DNA from: Eubacterium multiforme
Lineage (GTDB): Bacteria; Bacillota; Clostridia; Clostridiales; Clostridiaceae
NCBI RefSeq assembly: GCF_030813415.1
Contig: NZ_JAUSUF010000004.1
Span: forward strand, 1 to 64,000
Direction of reading: 5' to 3'
Length of the DNA stretch: 64,000 nt
Shown here: one piece after another, positions 51,513 through 59,478 of the stretch
Position numbering within the stretch: position 1 is the stretch's first letter
How the letters are laid out: every line of letters begins with the position of its first letter
The notes under the pieces: model-generated
What the model saw: only the letters and a program-made list of their open reading frames with translations
Told to the model about the DNA's origin: nothing
Database searches by the model: none
Position numbers and translations under genes: made by a program

Positions 51513-53675
51513 TTGAATAAAATGCTAAAGAAATTGATATCCAAAGCAACTATGATATGTTTAGGAGCAACAGTATTTTCAGGGATAATAACGCCAATGG
51601 CTGCTAATGCTAGTGAAAGAGATATTCCTAAGAATATAAAAGTTCATAAGGAAGCTCCACTTGATTACTCACCACTTATATCACCACTTGATAAAAAGAC
51701 AAAGGTTAGGTATATAGATAAATTAGTGGATAATCAAGGAGATTTAGTATTTTGCCTTCAACATGAAAAAGATTCACCAAGTAAAAGTGGAGTTGAATAT
51801 AAGGTTGGAAATAAATTGGATTCTGGACTTAACTGGATTATAAAGAATTTTTATACTGGTAAAGAGTATCTTACAGGAAATAAAAACTTAGATTATTATA
51901 TAACATCAAAAGCTATTCATGTATATACAGGACAAAGTATGCTTATTGATGGCAAGAAACCAATTGATCCAAAGCATGTATTGCCTAAAATAAATAGTAT
52001 TGTAGAAAAAGCTAAGAAAATAAAAAGTGATGATATTGGAAAAATAGATGCTAAAATTACTTTAAAATCAATTGGAGAAAAATATAAATTTGAAAATAAT
52101 AAATTTATATCACCAACATACATTATTGATAAAACAGGAAATGGTACTATAGGAAATATAAAATTAGAAGTATCAAATAGTAAAGCTAAAATATTTGTAA
52201 ATGGAAAAGAAACTTCAAGTATTAAAGCGGGAGAAAAGTTTACTATAGAAATACCAGAAAATGAAGTTAAAGACAATGAAAAAATAAAAGTTACTGCAAA
52301 AACAACAGTAACTAATGATTATGATTATTCAATTTCATATTCACCAATTGGAAACTCTAAAGTACAAAAAGTTGGTAAATATGTAAAAGGAATAGTAAAT
52401 ACAAAAGATTTAGAAACAGAAGCTACTGCACCAGTTAAAGGTATGGGTAAAATACAAATATTAAAAGTAGATGAAGAAAGAGAAGCAAAGCTTGAAGGAG
52501 CAGAATTTCAAGTTAAAGATAAGATAACAGGAAAAGTATTAGAAACACTTACAACAAACAAAGAAGGAATAGCAGTAAGTAACTGGTATCCAGTAGGAAC
52601 AGAGTTAGTAATAAAAGAAACAAAAGCACCAGGTAAATATATTCTTAATGAGAAGGAATATACTGCAACAATTAATTCAAATATGCAAACAATCGAAATA
52701 AAAGTACCTAACAAAATAATGAAGGGTAGAGTACAAATACTAAAAGTAGATGAAGAAACAGGAGCAAAGCTTGAAGGAGCTAAGTTTGAATTAAAAGATA
52801 AAACAACAGGAAAAGTATTAGAAACACTTACAACAGACAAAGAAGGACTAGCAGTAAGTAATTATTATAACTACGGAACTCAGGTAGCAATAAAAGAAGT
52901 AAAAGCTCCAGCAAAATACACATTAAACGGAAAAGAATATTTCGCAACAATAACAGAAAACATGAAAACAATTGAAATAACAGTCCAAAATAAAATAATC
53001 AAAGGAACTATATCAATCCATAAGGTTGACAGTTTAACTAAAAAACCACTTCAAGGAGTAGAATTTAACGTTTTAGATAGTAATAATAAAGTTATAGAAA
53101 AACTTGTAACAGACAAAGACGGAAACGCTAAAACAAAAGAGTTAAACTATGGAGAATATAGAATTTTAGAAGTAAAAACAAATAAGTATTACAATTTAAA
53201 TGAAAAAGCAATAGATGTAAGTATTACTGAAAATAAAGATTATAGTTATACAGTAGAAAACAAACCAACAACAGGTAGATTATTAATTAAAAAGACAGAT
53301 ATAGCAACAGGTAAAGAACTAGAAGGAGCTAAGATAAAAATAACTTGTATAGAAGGATTAGATAAAGGTAAGGTTATAGAATTTATAAGTGGAAAAACTG
53401 CAAAAGAATTTGAATTAAAAGCAGGAAAATATACTTATGAAGAATTAATAGCACCAAAGGGTTATGAAATTAATAAATCAATAGGAACATTTGAAATAAC
53501 AAAAGAAGGACAAATAGTAAAATGTTCAGTTGAAGATAAAGCAATAAGAAAACCAACACCAAAGCTACCTCATACAGGATATGATTATAAAAATATTGCA
53601 ATAATAGCAGCAGTGGTTCTTGTTATTGCAGGAGTAGTTATTATTTCAAGAAAGAAAAACAATAATAAAAAATAA
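51513..53675 (+). CDS. LPXTG surface adhesin with thioester-like domain and four CnaB/SpaA repeats
   Basis: The 720-residue protein has a signal peptide (residues 1-34, cut near ANASE), an N-terminal thioester-adhesin-like domain with Cys81 in VFCLQHE and YYITSKAIHVYTG at 128-140, four SpaA/CnaB-type repeats starting near 312, 404, 497 and 588 (each with an ILKVDEE/IHKVDS/IKKTDI-type opening and a late E), and a sortase signal LPHTG at 686 with helix and basic tail. The usual TQxA-type Gln is Ser132, so the thioester may not form. Repeats 1 and 2 are very alike. Likely a mating-aggregation or host-binding protein. TTG start behind AAAGGAG. Confidence 0.88.
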   Translation: MNKMLKKLISKATMICLGATVFSGIITPMAANASERDIPKNIKVHKEAPLDYSPLISPLDKKTKVRYIDKLVDNQGDLVFCLQHEKDSPSKSGVEYKVGNKLDSGLNWIIKNFYTGKEYLTGNKNLDYYITSKAIHVYTGQSMLIDGKKPIDPKHVLPKINSIVEKAKKIKSDDIGKIDAKITLKSIGEKYKFENNKFISPTYIIDKTGNGTIGNIKLEVSNSKAKIFVNGKETSSIKAGEKFTIEIPENEVKDNEKIKVTAKTTVTNDYDYSISYSPIGNSKVQKVGKYVKGIVNTKDLETEATAPVKGMGKIQILKVDEEREAKLEGAEFQVKDKITGKVLETLTTNKEGIAVSNWYPVGTELVIKETKAPGKYILNEKEYTATINSNMQTIEIKVPNKIMKGRVQILKVDEETGAKLEGAKFELKDKTTGKVLETLTTDKEGLAVSNYYNYGTQVAIKEVKAPAKYTLNGKEYFATITENMKTIEITVQNKIIKGTISIHKVDSLTKKPLQGVEFNVLDSNNKVIEKLVTDKDGNAKTKELNYGEYRILEVKTNKYYNLNEKAIDVSITENKDYSYTVENKPTTGRLLIKKTDIATGKELEGAKIKITCIEGLDKGKVIEFISGKTAKEFELKAGKYTYEELIAPKGYEINKSIGTFEITKEGQIVKCSVEDKAIRKPTPKLPHTGYDYKNIAIIAAVVLVIAGVVIISRKKNNNKK

Positions 53676-53689
53676 TCATTAAATAAAAG

Positions 53690-53706
53690 GTGTCCCCGGG
53701 GGACAC
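53690..53706. repeat. GC-rich 17-base palindrome, copy 3 (G-centred)
   Basis: GTGTCCCCGGGGGACAC within AAAAG ... CTTTTT, a complete bidirectional terminator, 34 bases before ATG 53741. Confidence 0.92.
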
Positions 53707-53740
53707 CTTTTTATAAGATATTATTGTGAGGGGTAGATAT

Positions 53741-54232
53741 ATGGTTTATAAAACTCATTTAACGACATCACTTTGTATTGCTATTCCAATATTATACTTT
53801 ACTAATGAATTATCTTATATAACATTAGCTGGAGTTTCATTAGGAGCAGTTCTTCCAGATATAGATGAAGATAAAAGTTTTATAGAAAGAAGAATTCCTA
53901 TAATACCAACTATAATAAATAGTATATTTGGTCATAGAGGAATAACACATTCATTACTTGCAGTAGTATGTGTTTTTTTAATCGCATTAATTACAAAAAA
54001 GCCTTTTATGTTTGGATTATTTATAGGGTATTTATTACACATAGTAGAAGATAATTTTAGTGTAAGTGGAATAAGGTGGTTACTTCCATTTAAAAAGAAA
54101 CAATTTAAAATTCCTATAAGTTATTTGACTTATAAAACTGGAGAATTAAAAGAATGGTTAATATTTATTGTTACAAGTATTATATTAGGATTTGAAATTT
54201 ATCATATTAATATATATAAATTATTTAGATAA
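53741..54232 (+). CDS. YdjM/DUF457-type membrane-bound metal-dependent hydrolase
   Basis: The 163-residue protein opens MVYKTHLTTSLCIAIP and has the family ligands HLT (His5), LGAVLPDIDEDKS, GHRGITHS and GYLLHIVEDNFS, with about four membrane helices. The physiological substrate of this family is unknown. GAGGGGT 7 bases before ATG 53741 decides the start over GTG 53726. Confidence 0.82.
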   Translation: MVYKTHLTTSLCIAIPILYFTNELSYITLAGVSLGAVLPDIDEDKSFIERRIPIIPTIINSIFGHRGITHSLLAVVCVFLIALITKKPFMFGLFIGYLLHIVEDNFSVSGIRWLLPFKKKQFKIPISYLTYKTGELKEWLIFIVTSIILGFEIYHINIYKLFR

Positions 54233-54242
54233 AGGAACAATA

Positions 54243-54304
54243 ATTGCAGAATTGCAGGATTTGTATTAGTTGTACTAGGCTAGAAGTACCTATATAAAAA
54301 TTAA
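54243..54304 (+). pseudogene. Possible remnant of a small membrane protein
   Basis: One frame reads IAGFVLVVLG, a TAG stop, then KYLYKN and TAA. The IAGFVLVV piece resembles the AGIVGFVLVVG segment of the Maff2-like protein at 59479. It may be a decayed copy of a similar gene; the match is short. Confidence 0.25.
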
Positions 54305-54324
54305 GGAATTATGAGGTATGTGAT

Positions 54325-54471
54325 ATGAAAACTTCTAAAAGAGTATCAATGGGTATATTTAATGAAATAGAATTAAGAATTCAAAAATTGGAAAATGTAG
54401 AATGTGTAATATTTAATGATTCTAAAAGAGAAAAAAATTTATATGAAGTAAAAAAGAAAATATTTAAATAG
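54325..54471 (+). CDS. Small hypothetical protein (48 residues)
   Basis: ATG 54325, with GAGGT 9 bases upstream, opens a 48-codon frame starting MKTSKRVSMGIFNEIELRIQ and ending KKKIFK. It is strongly basic with no membrane helix; the first 20 residues could fit a ribbon-helix-helix-like or nucleic-acid-binding fragment. Unknown family. It lies between two palindrome copies. Confidence 0.45.
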   Translation: MKTSKRVSMGIFNEIELRIQKLENVECVIFNDSKREKNLYEVKKKIFK

Positions 54472-54510
54472 TAAGGAAAGAATTTTAAGTAGAATTATTA
54501 TATAATAAAA

Positions 54511-54527
54511 GTGTCCCCGGGGGACAC
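54511..54527. repeat. GC-rich 17-base palindrome, copy 4 (G-centred)
   Basis: GTGTCCCCGGGGGACAC with AAAA on the left but ACAAATA on the right, so it can terminate only leftward transcription, though no leftward gene abuts it. Confidence 0.9.
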
Positions 54528-54584
54528 AAATAAGATATTAGAAGGAAGGAAAAGCCCTTTGGATTAATTAAGGATTACAAATAT

Positions 54585-54619
54585 AAAAAAGAACTAGATA
54601 AAAAATCTAGTTCTTTTTT
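54585..54619. terminator. Terminator upstream of the XRE gene pair
   Basis: AAAAAAGAACTAGA and TCTAGTTCTTTTTT form a perfect bidirectional stem. Bases 54528-54584 hold no convincing gene. Confidence 0.88.
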
Positions 54620-54700
54620 ATGTTTTCTAATCATATTTTAAGAAAGTAGCTTCGTATATACATAATTATACAATATAAAGAAGAAAAGGGGAATAAAAAA

Positions 54701-54916
54701 ATGGAAAGAAAAGTGAAATTGTCAGAAAATATAAGAATGTATAGGGCAAAAAATAGAATAACTCAAAATGAATTAGGAGAGAAAACAACTTTAGGAAGTA
54801 GAAAGATATGGGCAATAGAAAATGATGAAATTTATATATTGAGATTTGAAGATGTATTAAAATTATCAAATAAATTAGATATACCATTAGAAAATTTAAT
54901 TGCAGGAAGATTTTAA
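54701..54916 (+). CDS. XRE-family transcriptional regulator (71 residues)
   Basis: A single Cro/C1-type HTH: LSENIRMYRAKNRITQNELGEKTTLGSRKIWAIENDEIYILRFEDVLKLSNKLDIPLENLI. It has no effector domain. It is preceded by a terminator, so it has its own promoter (candidate TATACA/TATAAT-like bases near 54655-54680). It likely controls the element. A second XRE gene follows 19 bases downstream. Confidence 0.8.
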   Translation: MERKVKLSENIRMYRAKNRITQNELGEKTTLGSRKIWAIENDEIYILRFEDVLKLSNKLDIPLENLIAGRF

Positions 54917-54935
54917 AAGAAGGGAAAGTAAAAAA

Positions 54936-55202
54936 ATGAATGATATAGAATTAAAACAAGCTGAAGCTTTTATAGGACTTAGAATAAAGAAAAGAAGAAA
55001 AAAATGTGGATTAACTCAAAAAGAATTAGCAGATGCACTAGGAATAGTACCTGATACTCTACGTTCTTTTGAAAAAGGAGTAACTAAACCTAATCAATTT
55101 ATGTTATATAAATTATCAAGAGTTTTTGGAATCACTATTGATGAATTAGTTTTTGATGAAATTGAAACTGAATGTATTATTAATAAATATAGTGAAGAAT
55201 AG
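54936..55202 (+). CDS. XRE-family transcriptional regulator (88 residues)
   Basis: The protein has an HTH at IKKRRKKCGLTQKELADALGIVPDTLRSFEKGVTKPNQFMLYKLSRVFGITIDELV and a short acidic tail. AGGGAAAG precedes ATG 54936; a longer frame from 54900 overlaps the previous gene and is less likely. The two adjacent XRE proteins may be a repressor pair for the conjugative module. Confidence 0.82.
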   Translation: MNDIELKQAEAFIGLRIKKRRKKCGLTQKELADALGIVPDTLRSFEKGVTKPNQFMLYKLSRVFGITIDELVFDEIETECIINKYSEE

Positions 55203-55213
55203 AGTGGATAAAA

Positions 55214-55423
55214 TTGAGAGCAATTTATTCAGTAAGTTTTAAAAAATCTGAAAAGAAATTATTAGAGTATGCAATAATAAGGTCATATAAATATAACGGA
55301 TTTTCAGAGTACATAAAAATATTAATATTAAAAGATAGAGAAAAAATGGAGCATATATTTACAGATGATGAACTAGAAGAAATTGAAATAATAGTAAGAA
55401 AAATTTTAAAAGAAATAAAATGA
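55214..55423 (+). CDS. Hypothetical small protein (69 residues)
   Basis: TTG 55214 behind AGTGGA opens a frame beginning MRAIYSVSFKKSEKKLLEYA and ending VRKILKEIK. The strand-then-helices pattern is reminiscent of ribbon-helix-helix proteins (SVSFKKSEKKLLEYAI) but I cannot confirm it. It is 11 bases after the second XRE gene. A fragment of a related sequence occurs near 57520. Confidence 0.5.
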   Translation: MRAIYSVSFKKSEKKLLEYAIIRSYKYNGFSEYIKILILKDREKMEHIFTDDELEEIEIIVRKILKEIK

Positions 55424-55426
55424 AAG

Positions 55427-55443
55427 GTGTTCTCTAAGAACAC
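55427..55443. terminator. Terminator; AT-richer relative of the palindrome family
   Basis: GTGTTCTCTAAGAACAC has the same 17-base length and the same GTGT/ACAC ends and AAAG/CTTTTT flanks as the GC-rich palindromes, with a different core that still pairs. It lies between convergent genes and should terminate both. Confidence 0.75.
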
Positions 55444-55468
55444 CTTTTTATAATGAAATTGCAAGATA

Positions 55469-55657
55469 TTATTTATATTTTCTAAAGAAAAATATAAACA
55501 ATATATTAAGAATAATTAAAGTAATAATATATTTAATTAAAGTTGATATTTTAAATTCAGTTGTTCTATAAACGGATATTAAGAAAAAAATATTTAAAGA
55601 TATTAATAATATTATGTCACTTATTTTATTGAAAGTCTTCTTTGAGTTTTTATCCAT
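55469..55657 (-). CDS. Small two-helix membrane protein (62 residues)
   Basis: The protein has hydrophobic stretches at about 14-30 and 40-57 separated by a short basic loop, and a basic C-terminal end (FFFRKYK). AGGAAGTG lies 5 bases before ATG 55657. Function unknown; the only leftward gene in this part of the element. Confidence 0.5.
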   Translation of the reverse strand: MDKNSKKTFNKISDIILLISLNIFFLISVYRTTEFKISTLIKYIITLIILNILFIFFFRKYK

Positions 55658-55710
55658 AATATCACTTCCTATAATAATATTTTTTATATTATTATATCAT
55701 TATTAAATAA

Positions 55711-55818
55711 GGGGTTAAAGTATTTAAGAAAAAGCAAGGTTATGAATACAGAGCATTAGGAAAAGAATTAGGGGTTACAATAGACGATTTATTACATAAA
55801 GATTTTACTAAAGAATAA
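55711..55818 (+). pseudogene. C-terminal remnant of an XRE regulator
   Basis: From 55711 the frame reads YEYRALGKELGVTIDDLLHKDF and ends at TAA 55816-55818, with no start codon and no HTH in front. ELGVTIDDLL is typical of the end of an XRE repressor, so this is a truncated gene. Confidence 0.5.
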
Positions 55819-55824
55819 TAAAAG

Positions 55825-55841
55825 GTGTCCCCGGGGGACAC
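55825..55841. repeat. GC-rich 17-base palindrome, copy 5 (G-centred)
   Basis: GTGTCCCCGGGGGACAC followed by TTTTTT, 30 bases before ATG 55872. Confidence 0.92.
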
Positions 55842-55871
55842 TTTTTTAATAGATATAAAGGGGGATATTAG

Positions 55872-56312
55872 ATGGATTACATAATGGAATTGTTTATTTA
55901 TGTATTTGTAATAATAATAGTTTTAATTTTAGTAACTTTAATAATATTATTATTAAAACAAATCATTAGAAAGCAAAGAATAAAAAAATTAAATGATATA
56001 GAATGTACAAATTTTATGAAAGAAATATCATTAGATGATGATAAGGTAAGAAAAATATTAATAGGTGAAATAGATAGAATAAGAGAAAACTTACAAAGAA
56101 TATATTTAAATTCAGATTGGGATACAAAAAGATTTCTATATAAAATAATAAAGGATCAAGCAGCACTTAAATATAATTTGAAAATAAATTCATTAAATGA
56201 AGATGATATTTATAAAATAAATATAATAATTGAAGTTTTAAAATTAGATACTAATATAAATAGAATATGTGAAAAAGTGATATTTGAGTGGGAAAAACTA
56301 ATAAATGATTAG
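55872..56312 (+). CDS. Hypothetical protein with one N-terminal membrane helix
   Basis: The 146-residue protein has a membrane helix at about 5-33 and a cytosolic helical domain (FMKEISLDDDKVRKILIGEIDRI ... VIFEWEKLIND). No known motif was recognised. AAGGGGGAT precedes the ATG. It begins a run of small membrane proteins typical of accessory parts of conjugative elements. Confidence 0.6.
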   Translation: MDYIMELFIYVFVIIIVLILVTLIILLLKQIIRKQRIKKLNDIECTNFMKEISLDDDKVRKILIGEIDRIRENLQRIYLNSDWDTKRFLYKIIKDQAALKYNLKINSLNEDDIYKINIIIEVLKLDTNINRICEKVIFEWEKLIND

Positions 56313-56339
56313 CAATTTTATATAGACCAACTGGAATAA

Positions 56340-56460
56340 TAACGTAATGAAATGTAGTTTGTGTGTAAGGCGGTAGGTGTGGAGAGTTAACTGCAAAGCA
56401 AGAGAGAGCTGAATTAAGTTCTCCTTTTTAGCATTGAAATAATTAATATGATAGAATGAA
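56340..56460 (+). other. GC-richer intergenic stretch with possible RNA structure
   Basis: Around 56360-56445 base composition rises (AAGGCGGTAGGTGTGGAGAG) against the AT-rich background. GGAGA (56378) can pair with TCTCC near 56424, with a smaller GAGAGCT/AAGTTCTC hairpin followed by TTTTTA. It may be a short RNA with terminator, but I cannot name it. Confidence 0.3.
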
Positions 56461-56475
56461 TAAGGAGGGTGTTTC

Positions 56476-57018
56476 ATGAAGATGAAGTATAATAGAAATT
56501 TTTCTAAGATATTATCAGTAATAAAAAATAATTTAAGTAAAGGTGTATTTTCATTAGGAATGGGTGGGTTAGTTGCTATTTATTTTATAGAATTTTGCAG
56601 AATTAGGATTATTCCTAATTTAAAGAGTATAAATAGTAACTTTTATGAAGTTTTTATCACTAATAATATGATTCATATTGATACTATAGAACTATATGGT
56701 ATTATTATTAGCATTATATTAATTATGATTGCACCATTATTAAGAGAAAAAGAAAATTTAACAATATGTTTTTTTATTGTTATAATTTTTATTGAAAGTG
56801 TTTCTTTTATGTCAGTATTTGTTCATCAAAGTATTACTAAATTATTTATATTAGGAACAATACTTACATCTGTTTATTTAATATGGTTTATAATTGATAT
56901 ATTGAAAAGCATATATAATTGGATACATATAGAAAAATCATCAAAAAATCAGGTTGATGTAACAAAATTAACCTTTATTTGGGCGATAATTATTTTTTTG
57001 ATAGGATTATTGAGATAG
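56476..57018 (+). CDS. Hypothetical four-helix membrane protein
   Basis: The 180-residue protein has hydrophobic segments near 20-40, 75-95, 100-125 and 130-150, plus a C-terminal one (FIWAIIIFLIGLL). AAGGAGGG lies 6 bases before the ATG. No family recognised. Confidence 0.6.
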   Translation: MKMKYNRNFSKILSVIKNNLSKGVFSLGMGGLVAIYFIEFCRIRIIPNLKSINSNFYEVFITNNMIHIDTIELYGIIISIILIMIAPLLREKENLTICFFIVIIFIESVSFMSVFVHQSITKLFILGTILTSVYLIWFIIDILKSIYNWIHIEKSSKNQVDVTKLTFIWAIIIFLIGLLR

Positions 57019-57033
57019 GGAGATATTTAATAA

Positions 57034-57411
57034 GTGAGAGAAAACAAAATGTATTTTATATTAGAAGGTACAATTATAGGTATAACAATTATTTTTATTA
57101 TAAAATTGTTATTATATAATAAAATATTGAATTCAATTCAAAATGGATATTCAAATGAACTTGAAAAAGCAATTGAAGTTGCAAAAGAACCAAATTATTT
57201 TAATTATTTATTGGCTGGAGGGGGTATTATACTAATATTGTTTTCTTATACCATATTTATTTTAAGAAAAACTTTTATTGATAAAAAGTTTATATTTGCA
57301 TTAATAAATATTATTTTAGGTATTTGGCTATTAGTTGTTTTTTGGAATCCTATTTTAACAACATTTGCAATATTATTATTTTTGGGAGGTACTTTGGTAT
57401 CTAGTGATTAA
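57034..57411 (+). CDS. Hypothetical three-helix membrane protein
   Basis: The 125-residue protein has membrane segments at about 6-28, 53-74 and 86-120. GTG 57034 (GGGAG 11 bases upstream) or ATG 57049 could start it; the latter lacks a clear ribosome site. It follows the previous membrane protein by 15 bases and is likely co-transcribed. Unknown family. Confidence 0.55.
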   Translation: MRENKMYFILEGTIIGITIIFIIKLLLYNKILNSIQNGYSNELEKAIEVAKEPNYFNYLLAGGGIILILFSYTIFILRKTFIDKKFIFALINIILGIWLLVVFWNPILTTFAILLFLGGTLVSSD

Positions 57412-57470
57412 TGAGTCATTTAGTTTTATCTGAATAAATATTAATTTTAATAACTTAAAGTGTAATTATA

Positions 57471-57497
57471 GAGAGCGTAATTAACGCTCTTTTTTAG
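57471..57497. terminator. Terminator after the membrane-protein pair
   Basis: GAGAGCGT and ACGCTCTTTTTT form a compact stem with TTTTTT. Confidence 0.85.
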
Positions 57498-57519
57498 TGC
57501 GAAAATATTATAAAAATAT

Positions 57520-57650
57520 TTATATTAAGGTCATATAAATATAAAATAGATTGTTATCAAAAAATTATTAAAGAAAGATAAAGAGCAGTATCATAATTTA
57601 ATGAATGAAAATATTTAAAGCAACTAAAATTAAATTTAGTCGCTTTTGGG
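57520..57650 (+). pseudogene. Remnant DNA with an 18-base match to the 55214 gene, plus hairpin
   Basis: TAAGGTCATATAAATATA at 57525-57542 repeats 55278-55295 exactly (codons for RSYKY in the 55214 gene), but stops break the frame. A hairpin AAAGCAACTAAA/TTTAGTCGCTTT follows at 57617-57646. The stretch 57412-57772 holds no intact gene. Confidence 0.35.
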
Positions 57651-57772
57651 TATTTATAAGTTTTGTAAGTGTAGAACAAAAGATTATAAATACTTCGTTT
57701 ATTATAGCAGAAAATAAAAATTATAAAAATACCTTATAAGAAAAATAATTAATTGCAAGGAGAAATGATATT

Positions 57773-58138
57773 ATGGCTAAAATAGGGATTCCTCAAATAA
57801 TTATTCCTAAAAGTGAAGAAAAGTTAAACATGCAAATAAGAGCTTTAGAGCATTTGATAAAAAATGATATAAATGAAAATGATAGAATGATACATCAAGC
57901 AGCACTTAATGAATTATTAGAATATATAATTAAACCAGCTCAAAGTACAAGCTATATTACAGAAGAAGTTATAGAAAAAGAAGATGAATTATACATTGGT
58001 AAAACAATCGAAAATAAAAGAATAATAATTAATAAATTTATAAAAAATAAAAAAAGAGAATATATGGAGAGTATAGGAAGGTTAGGAGAAGGAAGAAGTT
58101 TTAAGTTGAAAGAATCAAAAATATTAAGGAGAAAATAA
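57773..58138 (+). CDS. Hypothetical protein (121 residues)
   Basis: A soluble, mostly helical protein (MAKIGIPQIIIPKSEEKLN ... LNELLEYIIKPAQ) with a basic C-terminus. GCAAGGAGA precedes the ATG by 9 bases. I do not recognise the family. It sits 6 bases before the next gene. Confidence 0.6.
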   Translation: MAKIGIPQIIIPKSEEKLNMQIRALEHLIKNDINENDRMIHQAALNELLEYIIKPAQSTSYITEEVIEKEDELYIGKTIENKRIIINKFIKNKKREYMESIGRLGEGRSFKLKESKILRRK

Positions 58139-58144
58139 AGAATA

Positions 58145-58516
58145 GTGAGGCATGGATTAATTAGAGATATTTTTTATCTTGTTTGTACTATTATAATGGT
58201 TTCGATTTTAATAGTTTCACTAAATTTTACATACAAAGTAGTAAAAGACACTGCAAGGGAAAATACTACAGTTGAATTTAAAACAGGAAAAATAATTGAT
58301 AGTTCTAAAGAAAATATCAATGGATTACTTGAAGGGCATATTGAATATGAAACAGCTATTAAGGTAGATGATGAAATAATGGTATCTAATAATAAAGGTA
58401 TATATTATGAAGCAGTAAATAAAATAGGAAAAGAAGTAAAGGTTAAAATTGAAAATAATAAAAAAACTAATGATTATAGGAACTTTATTACGTGTATTTA
58501 TAGGATATATAAATGA
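58145..58516 (+). CDS. Hypothetical membrane-anchored protein (123 residues)
   Basis: One N-terminal helix (about 8-30, FYLVCTIIMVSILIVSLNF) is followed by an outer beta-rich domain (TVEFKTGKIIDSS ... VKVKIENNKK). GTG 58145 has AAGGAG 14 bases upstream, so the start is approximate. Unknown function. Confidence 0.5.
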   Translation: MRHGLIRDIFYLVCTIIMVSILIVSLNFTYKVVKDTARENTTVEFKTGKIIDSSKENINGLLEGHIEYETAIKVDDEIMVSNNKGIYYEAVNKIGKEVKVKIENNKKTNDYRNFITCIYRIYK

Positions 58517-58634
58517 AGATACATTTAAGATATTTATTATAGTATTTTATATATTAGTTGCATTAGATGTAATAATATGTTTAGTATTTGTTCATTTAAA
58601 TAATAAATATAATACTCCCACTTATACAAATTAA
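58470..58634 (+). CDS. Possible small two-helix membrane protein overlapping the previous gene
   Basis: In another frame, ATG 58470 opens MIIGTLLRVFIGYINEDTFK and continues with a strongly hydrophobic stretch to NKYNTPTYTN, 54 residues. It overlaps the preceding gene by 47 bases and has no clear ribosome site. Hydrophobic low-complexity AT-rich frames arise by chance, so this is tentative. Bases 58635-58800 read as degenerate fragments. Confidence 0.3.
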   Translation: MIIGTLLRVFIGYINEDTFKIFIIVFYILVALDVIICLVFVHLNNKYNTPTYTN

Positions 58635-58836
58635 TTTCAGTATAGAATATATAGAAGTAGGATGAGAAGAAATAAAAGGACTACGATTTTAATAAATTTG
58701 CAATTAGGACAACTATTAATGGAAAAACTTACGATTTGTTAGAGAAGAAATATAAATTAATGAATAATAAATTATTATTTAATAATAAATTAATTATTAT
58801 ATGATATTTTTAAAAAAAGATTTAGGAGGAGATTTT

Positions 58837-59211
58837 ATGAAAAAAATTGGAATAGTATCTTTTTTATTAGTATCAATGATATTTGCATTATCAGGATGTG
58901 TAAAGATTAATAAAATAGGTACAGAAAAGTATTATGTGAAAATTGTTAAAGGTGGTGAAAGGGAAAAATCTAATAGTAATGATGGAAAAATTAGTTATTA
59001 TTATACATACACAAATATACAAGCATATGATAAAGAAGGTAAAAAAATATTGGTAAACATAAATACTATAGAAGATAAAGAAATTAGGAAAGATGCTTAT
59101 TTACAGGTAGATGTAAAAAATCCTTCTGATAAAGAGACAAATGAGATAAAAGGATATGAAGAAGTAAAACAATCAGAAATTCCTGAAAAGGCTAAGAAAG
59201 AATTAAATTAA
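58837..59211 (+). CDS. YxeA-family (DUF1093) lipoprotein
   Basis: The 124-residue protein has a lipoprotein signal ending ALSGC (Cys21) and the DUF1093 core YYVKIVKG ... YYTYTNIQAYDKEGKKILVNINT ... IRKDAYLQVDVKN ... GYEEVKQSEIPEKAKKEL. These are small outer-surface proteins of Firmicutes with an OB-like fold and unknown function. AGGAGGAG decides ATG 58837 over 58801. Ends at a terminator. Confidence 0.8.
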   Translation: MKKIGIVSFLLVSMIFALSGCVKINKIGTEKYYVKIVKGGEREKSNSNDGKISYYYTYTNIQAYDKEGKKILVNINTIEDKEIRKDAYLQVDVKNPSDKETNEIKGYEEVKQSEIPEKAKKELN

Positions 59212-59223
59212 TAAGTTAAATTC

Positions 59224-59257
59224 AGAACTCAATCAATTGATTGGGTTCTTTTTTTAT
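59224..59257. terminator. Terminator after the YxeA gene
   Basis: AGAACTCAATCAA and TTGATTGGGTTCT form a stem followed by TTTTTTT. It separates the accessory genes from the type IV secretion module. Confidence 0.88.
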
Positions 59258-59287
59258 ATAAATTTTTAAGAAAGAAGGTGATTATAT

Positions 59288-59473
59288 ATGGCAGTTAAAA
59301 AAACTAAAGAAGATAGTTTTTATAAAAAGTTAGTTTTAAAAATATTAGAAATGAAGGGAGTAAGTTATGAAGATTGGTTAGAAGAACAACATAAAGAATT
59401 TTTAGATAATAAAGAAAATCAACAACAAATACTAAAAGGATTAGATACATTAGAAGAAATTGGAGGCGAATAA
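59288..59473 (+). CDS. Hypothetical small protein of the transfer module (61 residues)
   Basis: A charged helical protein (MAVKKTKEDSFYKKLVLKIL ... LKGLDTLEEIGGE) with GAAGGTGA 6 bases before the ATG. It lies 5 bases before the Maff2-like gene, so it belongs to the transfer operon. No family recognised. Confidence 0.55.
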   Translation: MAVKKTKEDSFYKKLVLKILEMKGVSYEDWLEEQHKEFLDNKENQQQILKGLDTLEEIGGE

Positions 59474-59478
59474 AGAGT

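Noticed and set aside
51917-52840. Leftward open frames inside the adhesin gene
   Set aside because: They are antisense to the Lys/Thr-rich repeats and simply mirror them.
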